DNA of 7,383 nucleotides from an uncultured Clostridia bacterium (GTDB taxonomy: Bacteria; Bacillota_A; Clostridia; Oscillospirales; Oscillospiraceae): positions 1-7,383 of the forward strand of contig CASEPH010000164.1 in assembly GCA_949289625.1 (NCBI GenBank), given 5' to 3'. Below the pieces are notes generated by a model. That model was not told the origin of the DNA. It saw only the letters and a program-made list of their open reading frames with translations, and made no database searches. Made by a program: the position numbers and the translations under genes. Positions 1-6,082 of this stretch are shown here, one piece after another. Numbering within the stretch: the first letter of the stretch is position 1; every line of letters starts with the position of its first letter.

Positions 1-101
1 GAATACAGGGCGTTGACCAGCATGGCCGCAATCATGGGAATCGCAAGTCTGGTAATTGTTTTTGGAATGCTGCCTTTTGAAAAATCGTTTTGCTGCGACA
101 T
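1..101 (-). CDS. MATE-family efflux transporter, N-terminal fragment
   Basis: Only the first 33 codons are inside the window; the gene runs off the left edge on the minus strand. The translation starts MSQQNDFSKGSIPKTITRLA and continues into a hydrophobic stretch from about residue 19 (LAIPMIAAMLVNALY). That pattern, a short polar leader with a G-x-I-x-K-x-I-x-x-L-A-x-P motif entering the first membrane helix, is typical of MATE (multi-antimicrobial extrusion) cation/drug antiporters of the MatE/NorM/DinF type. The start ATG (99-101) has a clear Shine-Dalgarno AGGAGGG at 107-113, five bases upstream, and a good promoter further up. MATE proteins sit in the cytoplasmic membrane and export organic cations or drugs using Na+ or H+ gradients. 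The substrate cannot be read from this fragment. The family call is fairly safe for so short a piece, but it rests on the N-terminus only. Confidence 0.75.
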   Translation of the reverse strand, partial: MSQQNDFSKGSIPKTITRLAIPMIAAMLVNALY

Positions 102-137
102 GATATCCCTCCTGCTAATAATCGCTCGTATTTGATT

Positions 138-166
138 AGTATAGCACGATTGTCTTTCATTGTCAT
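138..166 (-). promoter_or_regulatory. Promoter for the MATE transporter gene
   Basis: Read on the minus strand, ATGACA (161-166, five of six matches to TTGACA) is followed by a 17-base spacer and TATACT (138-143, five of six matches to TATAAT). A TG one base before the -10 makes it an extended -10 element. Transcription should begin near 131, giving a leader of about 30 bases before the ATG at 101. This is the best sigma-A-type promoter in the window. Confidence 0.7.
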
Positions 167-207
167 GCTTTTTCACGGATATTTTGATCTAATAATAATA
201 ACCTCAT

Positions 208-240
208 CACAAAATTGTTTTAATTTTATTGAATTTTGTG
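208..240. repeat. 9-bp inverted repeat in the divergent intergenic region
   Basis: CACAAAATT at 208-216 and AATTTTGTG at 232-240 are perfect inverted repeats separated by 15 bases. A related half-site, ACAAAATTC, recurs at 287-295. The repeat lies upstream of both divergent genes, roughly 40 bases beyond the MATE -35 and about 75 bases before the -35 of the acyltransferase cluster. It could be an operator for a dimeric regulator. The surrounding DNA is very AT-rich, so chance symmetry is possible. No T-tract follows, so it is not a terminator. Confidence 0.4.
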
Positions 241-315
241 GAAAGTCTCGTGTATTTTATTTAAAAAAAATCCAGAAATGCCATGGACAAAATTCACAAT
301 AATTTAAAATTTGCA

Positions 316-344
316 TGTACGAAAAGAAAGATTTATGGTATATT
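316..344 (+). promoter_or_regulatory. Probable promoter of the acyltransferase-ligase-nfo cluster
   Basis: An extended -10 element TGGTATATT spans 336-344 (TG, one base, then TATATT with five of six consensus matches). The -35 at a 17-base spacing is the weak TGTACG (316-321). An alternative reading is TTGCAT (311-316) with a 17-base spacer and TATGGT (334-339). Either places the transcript start near 346-351, just ahead of the ribosome binding site. This is one reason the ATG at 315 is not taken as the gene start. Confidence 0.45.
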
Positions 345-383
345 GCAAATGAAAAAAGACGCCCATGGTGGCGCATGGAGGAA

Positions 384-390
384 AAGAGGA
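384..390 (+). promoter_or_regulatory. Ribosome binding site that fixes the acyltransferase start
   Basis: AAGAGGA lies five bases before the ATG at 396, with a second purine block (GGAGG) just upstream. The in-frame ATG at 315 has no Shine-Dalgarno sequence and falls inside the proposed promoter, so the ATG at 396 is preferred. Confidence 0.6.
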
Positions 391-395
391 TTCCA

Positions 396-1271
396 ATGAA
401 AAAGCACAAATTAGGCGACCGAAAAGACGGTCGCCGGGTTCATGATTTGGATGGAATGCACCACATTATGATGCACCTGATGCCAAAACGCACGGAAGCA
501 GAGGTCTACTTGGAACATACCGTGGATGTAACGGAGCTGCTTGCTTATGTGGCGCGGAAAAACCAAGAGCATCCAAATACAAAGGCCACCGTGTTTCACT
601 GTGTGGTTACCGGCATTGGCCGGGTGATCCGGATGCGGCCCTACCTGAACCGGTTCATCTGCGGCCGGAAGCTCTATGTCCGGGACGAGATTACTCTGAG
701 CTTTGTGGCAAAACGAAAATTTCAAGATCAGGCAGAGGAATCTCTAATGGTGGTGAAAGTCCAGGATGACACTACCCTGGATTCCATCACAAAAAAAATT
801 ACTGGAGACGTCGGTGAGTTGCGAAATAAGAAAGGCAGCAATGATTTTGATGCCATTATCAATCGTATTGGACATTTGCCGTCCCCGATTTTGCATATTT
901 TCATTGGACTGCTGCAGCGGCTGAGTTCCTCAGGTCATCTACCGGAGATACTTACTGATGGAGACATCAACCACACCACGGTGCTGCTGTCCAACCTGGG
1001 TTCCATCCAGTGCGACTGCTGCTACCATCACCTGAACAATTACGGGACCAACAGCATTCTCATCACCGTTGGAGTGATTCACAAGGAACCCAAGGTCATG
1101 GAGGACGGCTCCGTGGCCATCCGGGATGTGATGAAGCTGGGTTTCACTGCCGATGAACGCATTGCCGACGGCTTCTACTTTGCCCGGAGCCTGAAACTGC
1201 TGGAGCATCTGCTGACCCATCCGGATCTGCTGGATATTCCCATGGGAGAGGAGATTCACTATGGCTCTTAA
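396..1271 (+). CDS. E2/CAT-fold acyltransferase-like protein lacking the usual catalytic His
   Basis: The protein has 291 residues from the preferred ATG (an in-frame ATG at 315 would add 27). It resembles the catalytic domain of 2-oxoacid dehydrogenase E2 (dihydrolipoamide acyltransferase), which shares its fold with chloramphenicol acetyltransferase. It has no lipoyl or E1/E3-binding domain and is about the length of the isolated catalytic domain. Visible landmarks are an N-terminal region ending in VDVTELLAY, the segment RMRPYLNRFICGRKLYVRDE typical of the CAT/E2 fold, LLSNLGSIQCD, and a C-terminal block with ILITVGVIHKEP. The C-terminal active-site motif of the family is DHRxxDG (E2) or HHxxxDG (CAT). 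Here it reads DERIADG, with Glu254 at the catalytic His position and Asp258 kept. The stop codon lies inside the start of the next gene (11-base overlap), so the two proteins are probably made together. Family membership is well supported; substrate and activity are unknown. It is not part of a pyruvate dehydrogenase operon, as no E1 or E3 gene is nearby. Confidence 0.8.
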   Translation: MKKHKLGDRKDGRRVHDLDGMHHIMMHLMPKRTEAEVYLEHTVDVTELLAYVARKNQEHPNTKATVFHCVVTGIGRVIRMRPYLNRFICGRKLYVRDEITLSFVAKRKFQDQAEESLMVVKVQDDTTLDSITKKITGDVGELRNKKGSNDFDAIINRIGHLPSPILHIFIGLLQRLSSSGHLPEILTDGDINHTTVLLSNLGSIQCDCCYHHLNNYGTNSILITVGVIHKEPKVMEDGSVAIRDVMKLGFTADERIADGFYFARSLKLLEHLLTHPDLLDIPMGEEIHYGS

Positions 1272-2982
1272 CGTCAAAACCCCCTGGTATGCCCACTCCG
1301 AAGGCGTGCCCCTGCACCTGGAGTACCCCGACTGCTCCATGGTGGAGCTGGTGGAACAGGCCGCAGCTGCCACACCGGATGTGATCGCCTATGATTTCTT
1401 TGGGACGAAAGCTACATTCCGGCAGCTGGTGCGGGAAATCCACCGCTGTGCGGCAGCACTGGTGGCCTTAGGAATTGTCCCCGGGGACCGGGTAACGATC
1501 TGTATGCCCAATACCCCCCAGGCCGTGATCATGTTTTATGCCCTGAACTATATGGGTGCCATCGCCAACATGGTCCATCCTCTCTCCGCCCAGGAGGAGA
1601 TTGCCTTTTACCTCAACGAGAGTGAGTCTGTGGCTGCCCTGACCCTGAACCAATTCTATCCGAAATTTGAGGCCATTCGGGACAAGCTTCACCTCAAAAA
1701 ACTGATTATCACCAGCATTTCCGACGCCCTCAGTGTCCCCATTCGGCTGGGCTATTGGGCCACGCAGGGCAGGAAGTTGCCCACCCCACCATCTAACGAT
1801 CCCATGATTGTTTCCTGGAAGGATTTTTTGCGAAATGGAACACGCTATACTGGTACCGTAAAACATACCGTTTGCGGCCAAGATACCGCCGCCATTCTTT
1901 ACAGCGGCGGCACCACAGGCACCACCAAGGGCATTCTCCTCAGCAATCTCAATTTTAACGCTCTGGGCCTTCAAACCGGAGCTGCGGGAAACTGCCTGTT
2001 CCCCGGCCACAAAATGCTCTCCATTATGCCCATTTTCCATGGCTTTGGGCTGGGCGTATGCATTCATACGATTCTGATTCACAGCTGCAGCTGCATTCTG
2101 GTGCCGCAGTTTACCGTGGATTCCTATGCCGCGCTGCTGAAAAAGTATCGGCCCAACTATATTGCCGGCGTTCCCACCCTCTATGAAGCTTTGCTGCGGC
2201 TGAAAAAAGCGGAACATCTGGATCTGTCCCAGCTGGAGGGAATCTTCTCTGGTGGCGATTCCCTGTCGCCGGAGCTCAAGCACAAGGTAGATAGGTTCCT
2301 CCGGGATCATGGTTCCACGCAGCAGGTCCGGGAGGGCTACGGCACCACGGAATGTGTGACCGCCAGCTGCCTGACCCCAAAAAACGATTATAAAGAGGGC
2401 TCCATTGGCATTCCATTCCCGGACACCTATTACAAAATCGTGGTTCCCGCCACCCATGACGAGGTTCCTTACGGACAGGTGGGCGAGATCTGTATCTCCG
2501 GGCCCACAGTGATGCAGGGCTATATGAACCAGCCCAAGGAGACCGCACAAACCCTACAGCTGCACGAGGACGGTCTGGTTTGGCTCCATACGGGAGATCT
2601 GGGCACCATGGATGAGGAGGGCTTCGTATACTTCAAGCAGCGCCTCAAACGCATGATCATCACCAGCGGCTACAATGTCTACCCTTCTCAGGTGGAAAAT
2701 GCCATTGACGCCCACGAAGCAGTCCTGATGAGCACTGTCATCGGCATCAAGGACGACTATAAAATGCAGCGGGTCAAGGCCTTTGTGGTATTGCGGCCCG
2801 GCTTTGATCCCAGTGAGGATCTGAAAGCCTCCATTCTGGAGCATCTGAAAAGGCGGGTAGCCAAATACGCCATGCCCAGTGAAATTGAATTTCGGGATGC
2901 CCTGCCCAAAACCCTGGTGGGCAAGGTGGCCTATACGGTGCTGGAACGAGAAGAAGCCCAAAAGCATTCCAGTGTATCGTAA
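1261..2982 (+). CDS. ANL-superfamily acyl-CoA synthetase (AMP-forming, fatty-acid-CoA-ligase-like)
   Basis: This 573-residue protein is a complete adenylate-forming enzyme of normal family length. Such enzymes couple a carboxylic acid to ATP to give acyl-AMP, then usually to CoA. Motifs appear in the expected order: the P-loop YSGGTTGTTKG at 214-224, MPIFHGFG at 256-263, SGGDSLSPEL in the middle, GYGTTEC at 359-365, HTGDLG with the ATP-ribose Asp446, the hinge region RLKRMIITSGYN at 461-472 and LPKTLVGKV at 548-556. The catalytic lysine is Lys555. The hinge has Arg where many relatives have Asp (RLKD). The ATG overlaps the end of the acyltransferase gene, and a purine-rich AGGAG lies seven bases upstream within that gene, which suggests translational coupling. 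The motif style is closest to long-chain fatty-acid and related acyl-CoA ligases, but the acid cannot be read from the sequence. A role feeding an acyl-CoA to the upstream acyltransferase-like protein is inference from gene order. Confidence 0.88.
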   Translation: MALNVKTPWYAHSEGVPLHLEYPDCSMVELVEQAAAATPDVIAYDFFGTKATFRQLVREIHRCAAALVALGIVPGDRVTICMPNTPQAVIMFYALNYMGAIANMVHPLSAQEEIAFYLNESESVAALTLNQFYPKFEAIRDKLHLKKLIITSISDALSVPIRLGYWATQGRKLPTPPSNDPMIVSWKDFLRNGTRYTGTVKHTVCGQDTAAILYSGGTTGTTKGILLSNLNFNALGLQTGAAGNCLFPGHKMLSIMPIFHGFGLGVCIHTILIHSCSCILVPQFTVDSYAALLKKYRPNYIAGVPTLYEALLRLKKAEHLDLSQLEGIFSGGDSLSPELKHKVDRFLRDHGSTQQVREGYGTTECVTASCLTPKNDYKEGSIGIPFPDTYYKIVVPATHDEVPYGQVGEICISGPTVMQGYMNQPKETAQTLQLHEDGLVWLHTGDLGTMDEEGFVYFKQRLKRMIITSGYNVYPSQVENAIDAHEAVLMSTVIGIKDDYKMQRVKAFVVLRPGFDPSEDLKASILEHLKRRVAKYAMPSEIEFRDALPKTLVGKVAYTVLEREEAQKHSSVS

Positions 2983-2993
2983 AAGGAGGAACC

Positions 2994-3830
2994 ATGCAGT
3001 ATATTGGTTGTCATCTAACCATTACCAAGGGCTACGCCGCCATGGGACGGCAGGCACTGGAACTGGGGGGCAACACAGCCCAGTTTTTTACCAGGAACCC
3101 GCGGGGTGGGCGGGCCAGGGAACTGGATCCCGTGGACATAGACGCTCTGAACCAACTGATGGAGGAGTATTCCTTTGGGCCTCTGGTGGCCCATGCCCCC
3201 TATACCGTCAATCCCTGTGCCGCCAACGAAAAGACTTTAGAGTTTGCCCATACCTCCATGGCGGAGGATCTCCACCGTCTGGACGGGCTTTGCCGCTGCT
3301 ATTACAATTTTCACCCCGGCAGCCATGTGGGACAAGGGGTAGAGACCGGCATTCATAAAATTGCCGACACGCTCAATGCCGTCATGTTTCCAGAAATGCA
3401 GACCACTGTACTGCTGGAGACCATGGCGGGAAAGGGCAGCGAGATCGGAGGTCGGTTTGAAGAACTGCGGGAGATCATCGACCGGGTAACCCTCACAGAC
3501 CGGATTGGCGTATGCCTGGACACCTGTCACGTCTCAGACGCGGGATATGACATCATTCAGGACCTGGACGGTGTACTGACGGAATTTGACCGGGTTATCG
3601 GCCTAAGCCGGCTCAAAGCTCTGCACATCAACGACAGCATGAATCCTCCCGGCAGCCACAAGGACCGGCATCAAAAGCTGGGCCAAGGATTTTTGGGTTT
3701 GGACACCTTCCGACGTATCATGACCCACCCAGTTTTACAGAAGCTACCAAAAGTTTTGGAAACTCCAAACGAACTGCCCGGCTATGCAGAAGAAATTCGG
3801 CTGCTTCGGGAAATGGCCCAGGAGGTCTAA
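2994..3830 (+). CDS. nfo: Deoxyribonuclease IV (endonuclease IV, AP endonuclease family 2)
   Basis: The 278-residue protein is a full-length endonuclease IV. It cleaves DNA 5' to abasic sites and acts on 3'-blocked ends in base excision repair, using a three-zinc centre inside a TIM barrel. All expected metal ligands can be seen: His67 (VAHAPY), His107 (NFHPGSH), Glu142 (LLETMAGKGS), Asp176 and His179 (CLDTCHVSDAGYD), His211 (ALHINDS), Asp224 and His226 (KDRHQKLGQG) and Glu256 (LETPN). The start is set by a strong AAGGAGG at 2983-2989, four bases before the ATG. The gene begins 11 bases after the ligase stop and very likely shares its transcript. A repair enzyme following an acyl-activating pair has no obvious functional link and may just be shared transcription. 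A terminator hairpin follows 16 bases after the stop. Confidence 0.95.
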   Translation: MQYIGCHLTITKGYAAMGRQALELGGNTAQFFTRNPRGGRARELDPVDIDALNQLMEEYSFGPLVAHAPYTVNPCAANEKTLEFAHTSMAEDLHRLDGLCRCYYNFHPGSHVGQGVETGIHKIADTLNAVMFPEMQTTVLLETMAGKGSEIGGRFEELREIIDRVTLTDRIGVCLDTCHVSDAGYDIIQDLDGVLTEFDRVIGLSRLKALHINDSMNPPGSHKDRHQKLGQGFLGLDTFRRIMTHPVLQKLPKVLETPNELPGYAEEIRLLREMAQEV

Positions 3831-3846
3831 GCATTCCATACAAAAC

Positions 3847-3875
3847 GCCCTGCCCGGACTTGCTCCGGGCAGGGC
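3847..3875. terminator. Bidirectional rho-independent terminator between nfo and the lipoprotein gene
   Basis: GCCCTGCCCGGA (3847-3858) pairs perfectly with TCCGGGCAGGGC (3864-3875) around a five-base loop, a 12-bp GC-rich stem. On the plus strand it is followed by AATATTTTATG, and on the minus strand by GTTTTGTATG. The T-runs are short on both sides, but the stem is very stable. It lies in the 59-base gap between two convergent genes (nfo stop at 3830, lipoprotein stop at 3890), so it should stop transcripts from both. Confidence 0.85.
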
Positions 3876-3889
3876 AATATTTTATGTAA

Positions 3890-4708
3890 TTATGTCGCAG
3901 TGGTATCTGCGGTTTCTGTTTCCGCAGGCTCTGTGGTACCGTTGGTTTCCCCAGAATCCGTGGTTTCCGTAGTATCCGTAGTATCTCCGGTTTCTGCCGG
4001 TACTTCCGTAGCCACATCGTCTGTGGTTTCCGTGGGCTTCGTTTCAGCGGTCTGGGTGCCGTTAAGCTCCGGCTGGGCTGGAGTCACGTCATAGACCTCC
4101 CAGGCTGCAATCCGAGACAATTCAAACCGGCTGACGGTTCCGTCGTCCTCCGTGGCCGTAATAGCCAGATCCACCATAGACACATTGCCATCTGCTACGG
4201 TAAAGGCGATTTCGCCCTCCTCCAGCATTCCATAGCTGTCTCCCTCTGCAATTTGAAGGGTTGCCGTACCCACAGGTTCGCCGTCCTCATTGTTTACGGT
4301 CAGCGTGTATTCCTGATCGGGCAGCAGGTCGGACAAAAACGCATAGCCGCTGAAATCAGTATCGGCCTGCTGGGATCCCGCGGAGGACTCCACCGTAACC
4401 GTCCCGTTTCTCACTGGGGTGCCCTTCCGGTCATAGACCTGCAGTTTGAGACAGATGCCGGAGGACACTTCCACAAAATCTGCAAACTGCTCGTCAATGG
4501 AGATCTCTTCCTCCACGGAGGACTCTACAGCACTTTCTTCCGCACTGGATACTTCACTGGACTCCTCGGCACTGTCCTCCTGGGTGCTGACGGCACTGGT
4601 CTCCGATCCGCTGGAAGCGCTGCTCTGGGTATCTTCACTGCTGCAGGCTGCCATGGAGAGCATCAGTGCCAAAGCCGCACCGATGGAAATATACTGACTG
4701 AACTTCAC
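3890..4708 (-). CDS. Secreted lipoprotein with Ser/Glu-rich linker, Ig/transthyretin-like core and Thr/Glu-rich tail
   Basis: The protein has 272 residues. It begins with a short signal peptide (Lys2, hydrophobic core 7-19) ending in the lipobox SMAAC, so Cys22 should be lipidated and anchor it to the outer face of the membrane. Residues 23-70 are a low-complexity Ser/Glu/Ala linker. Residues about 84-200 form a compact region with beta-strand-like alternation (LKLQVYDRKGTPVRNGTVTV, then a D-x-x-GYAFLSDLLPDQEYTLTV stretch), like the carboxypeptidase-regulatory/transthyretin-like or SpaA-type Ig folds. Residues about 218-272 are an acidic tail rich in Thr, Glu and Asp with TTD/TTE repeats. There is no LPxTG anchor or catalytic motif. 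The start codon is GTG (4706-4708), supported by AAGGGAG about eight bases upstream and a well-formed signal peptide. The yeiH-like gene lies upstream on the same strand with a 106-base gap. I cannot assign a function; a surface or ligand-binding role is inference. Confidence 0.8.
   Translation of the reverse strand: MKFSQYISIGAALALMLSMAACSSEDTQSSASSGSETSAVSTQEDSAEESSEVSSAEESAVESSVEEEISIDEQFADFVEVSSGICLKLQVYDRKGTPVRNGTVTVESSAGSQQADTDFSGYAFLSDLLPDQEYTLTVNNEDGEPVGTATLQIAEGDSYGMLEEGEIAFTVADGNVSMVDLAITATEDDGTVSRFELSRIAAWEVYDVTPAQPELNGTQTAETKPTETTDDVATEVPAETGDTTDTTETTDSGETNGTTEPAETETADTTAT
3960..3986 (-). repeat. Three 9-bp tandem units inside the lipoprotein tail
   Basis: On the plus strand the units are GTGGTTTCC, GTAGTATCC and GTAGTATCT in direct succession. 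On the coding strand they encode the successive tripeptides DTT, DTT and ETT. The unit length is a multiple of three, so gain or loss of units would lengthen or shorten the tail without breaking the frame. Degenerate relatives of the unit extend through the surrounding tail-coding DNA. Confidence 0.6.
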
Positions 4709-4741
4709 AAGTAAGACTCCCTTCTTAGTGTTGATGCAGTC

Positions 4742-4750
4742 AGTGTAACA
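4742..4750 (-). promoter_or_regulatory. Possible extended -10 promoter for the lipoprotein gene
   Basis: Read on the minus strand, TGTTACACT gives an extended -10 (TG, one base, TACACT, four of six matches to TATAAT). A start near 4735 would leave a leader of about 26 bases to the GTG codon. No convincing -35 is seen at 16-18 bases, so the gene may instead depend on read-through from the yeiH-like gene. Confidence 0.3.
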
Positions 4751-4814
4751 CCCAAATCTGAAATTTCTTTGAATAGGGTGTAAAAATCCTGTGGAATCTT
4801 GCCAGTGTTTTGTC

Positions 4815-5837
4815 TTAGATCAGCCCCACCAAGTGCTGAACACCTAGGGATACAACGGCCACCATAAACCAGCAGCACAGGCCCAGCACAATGGGACGCA
4901 GGCCGTTTTTAAATAGGCTCTTGATGTTGGTGTTGAGGCCGATTCCCGCCATGGCCACCATAATGCCGAATTTGCCCAGATCGTTGAGCCAGCTGGATGC
5001 CTGCTCCGGCAAAATACCTGTGGAATTAATGATCGCTGTCAGCAGGAATCCCAGCACAAACCAGGGAAAGATCTTTTTGAGGGAATACTCCGAGGCCGCT
5101 TCTCCTCCCTGGGACCGAATCTTATGGGTCCGCCAGAAGGCCAGCACCAGGGTGATGGGAATGATCATCAGGGTTCTGGTGAGCTTGACGATGGTGGCCA
5201 GTTCTCCTGCAGTATCGCTGAAGGCAAAGCCTGCCGCCACTACCGAAGATGTGTCATTGATGGCAGTACCGGCCCAGATGCCAAATCCCGTATCCGACAT
5301 GCCCAGTCCATGTCCCAACGCTGGGAAGATAAATACCGCCAAAATATTGAACAGGAAAATGGTGGAGATAGAATAGGCCACCTCCCGGTCATCGGCGTCA
5401 ATGACAGGCGCCGTAGCGGCAATGGCAGAGCCACCACAGATGGAAGTACCCACACCGATCAATGTAGCGGTATTGCTGGGCACCCGCAGCAGCTTACCCA
5501 CAAAAAACGCGGTGAGCAACGACACAGCAATGGTACAGAGCATCACAGCTAGAGATTGTCCGCCTGTTTTCACCACCGTGGCGATGTTCATGCCAAAGCC
5601 AATAAAAATGATGGAATATTGCAGAATCTTTTTCCCGCAGAACGTGATACCAGCATCCATAGTGGCAGGCCGTTTCACGAACGCAAAGATCATACCCAGC
5701 ACAATGGCAAAGACCGGTCCGCCGATCAACTTTCCATAGGTGGGTATGTACTGGGCCATGAGCCAGGCAGCTATCCCGATCACCAGACAGGGCAGGATTC
5801 CCAAAAGCAAGTTGGATTTTTTCTTCTGATCTGACAT
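4815..5837 (-). CDS. YeiH-family (UPF0324) membrane transporter, putative sulfate exporter
   Basis: The 340-residue protein is polytopic, with about ten hydrophobic segments. It matches the conserved YeiH/UPF0324 family (Pfam Cons_hypoth698). The family signature GTSICGGSAIAATAPVI lies at 130-146, followed by a conserved NDTSSVVAAG segment. Similar stretches occur near the middle of each half: GFGMNIATVVKTG from residue 80 and GIGLNTNIKSLFKNG from residue 298. This suggests an internal duplication of the kind known in secondary carriers. The family is commonly named 'putative sulfate exporter', but direct transport evidence is limited, so the substrate should be treated as open. The start ATG (5835-5837) has AAGGGGG at 5845-5851, seven bases upstream. 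It is divergent from the flavoenzyme gene and upstream of the lipoprotein gene. The family call is secure; the substrate is not. Confidence 0.9.
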   Translation of the reverse strand: MSDQKKKSNLLLGILPCLVIGIAAWLMAQYIPTYGKLIGGPVFAIVLGMIFAFVKRPATMDAGITFCGKKILQYSIIFIGFGMNIATVVKTGGQSLAVMLCTIAVSLLTAFFVGKLLRVPSNTATLIGVGTSICGGSAIAATAPVIDADDREVAYSISTIFLFNILAVFIFPALGHGLGMSDTGFGIWAGTAINDTSSVVAAGFAFSDTAGELATIVKLTRTLMIIPITLVLAFWRTHKIRSQGGEAASEYSLKKIFPWFVLGFLLTAIINSTGILPEQASSWLNDLGKFGIMVAMAGIGLNTNIKSLFKNGLRPIVLGLCCWFMVAVVSLGVQHLVGLI

Positions 5838-5922
5838 AATATGTCCCCCTTTTCCTCAAAACTCCTTCTTATTTATGATACCGGCAGGTCCCAGAAAAGA
5901 GAAATATGTCTTTTTAATGAGT

Positions 5923-5943
5923 ATCATTGAAATTTTCGATCAT
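5923..5943. promoter_or_regulatory. 21-bp imperfect palindrome, candidate operator
   Basis: The site is centred on 5933 with a perfect GAAATTTTC core (5929-5937), flanked by ATCAT on the left and ATCAT two bases beyond the core on the right. Eight of ten base pairs are symmetric. It sits 86 bases upstream of the yeiH-like start and 140 bases upstream of the flavoenzyme start. It overlaps the -35 region of one candidate plus-strand promoter. A shorter inverted repeat, GGCAGG (5883-5888) and CCTGCC (5949-5954), brackets it. The size and symmetry fit binding by a dimeric regulator such as a LysR- or TetR-type protein, but no regulator gene is in the window. Confidence 0.45.
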
Positions 5944-5964
5944 GCGTTCCTGCCATGATATAAA
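5936..5964 (+). promoter_or_regulatory. Alternative upstream promoter for the flavoenzyme gene
   Basis: The extended -10 TGATATAAA (5956-5964) stands 17 bases after a weak -35 TCGATC (5936-5941). The -35 overlaps the 21-bp palindrome, the arrangement expected if that site controls this promoter. It would give a leader of about 110 bases. Confidence 0.3.
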
Positions 5965-5995
5965 AAAATCTGATAAAGGTAATTGAAAGACCCAA

Positions 5996-6025
5996 TTTCC
6001 CTTTGGAAAGCAGTTGATTTATAAT
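5996..6025 (+). promoter_or_regulatory. Candidate promoter of the flavoenzyme gene with a small palindrome over its -35
   Basis: A perfect TATAAT lies at 6020-6025. The -35 at an 18-base spacing is the poor TTTCCC (5996-6001), so activation by a regulator is plausible. A short perfect hairpin, TTTCC-N4-GGAAA (5996-6009), covers the -35 region and could be part of an operator. The predicted start near 6032 would leave a leader of about 50 bases. Confidence 0.4.
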
Positions 6026-6082
6026 AAACGTAATAGCAGTGATTTTACTACATTCGACTACGATTTACAAGGAGGCATTTTG

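Noticed and set aside
90..302. Small plus-strand open frame of 70 codons in the left intergenic region
   Set aside because: It would need a TTG start without a Shine-Dalgarno sequence, overlaps the start of the MATE gene in antisense, crosses its promoter, and has a composition typical of AT-rich noncoding DNA.
315..395. Upstream in-frame ATG extending the acyltransferase by 27 residues
   Set aside because: It has no ribosome binding site, lies within the likely promoter, and the extra residues do not resemble the family; the ATG at 396 has a proper site.
1468..2550. Long minus-strand open frame (360 codons) opposite the ligase gene
   Set aside because: The plus-strand ligase shows every family motif in order. 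The antisense frame has no recognisable domain and no ribosome binding site, and is a by-product of GC-rich codon use.
4770..4812. Possible terminator after the yeiH-like gene (CTGG...CCACAG followed by five T on the minus strand)
   Set aside because: The stem has only three or four pairs with a bulge, too weak to call.
6002..6018. Sigma-54-like promoter (TTTGGAAAGCAGTTGAT)
   Set aside because: The spacing between the GG and TTG blocks is one base short and the GC of the -12 element is absent. A plain TATAAT overlaps the end of the site's region.
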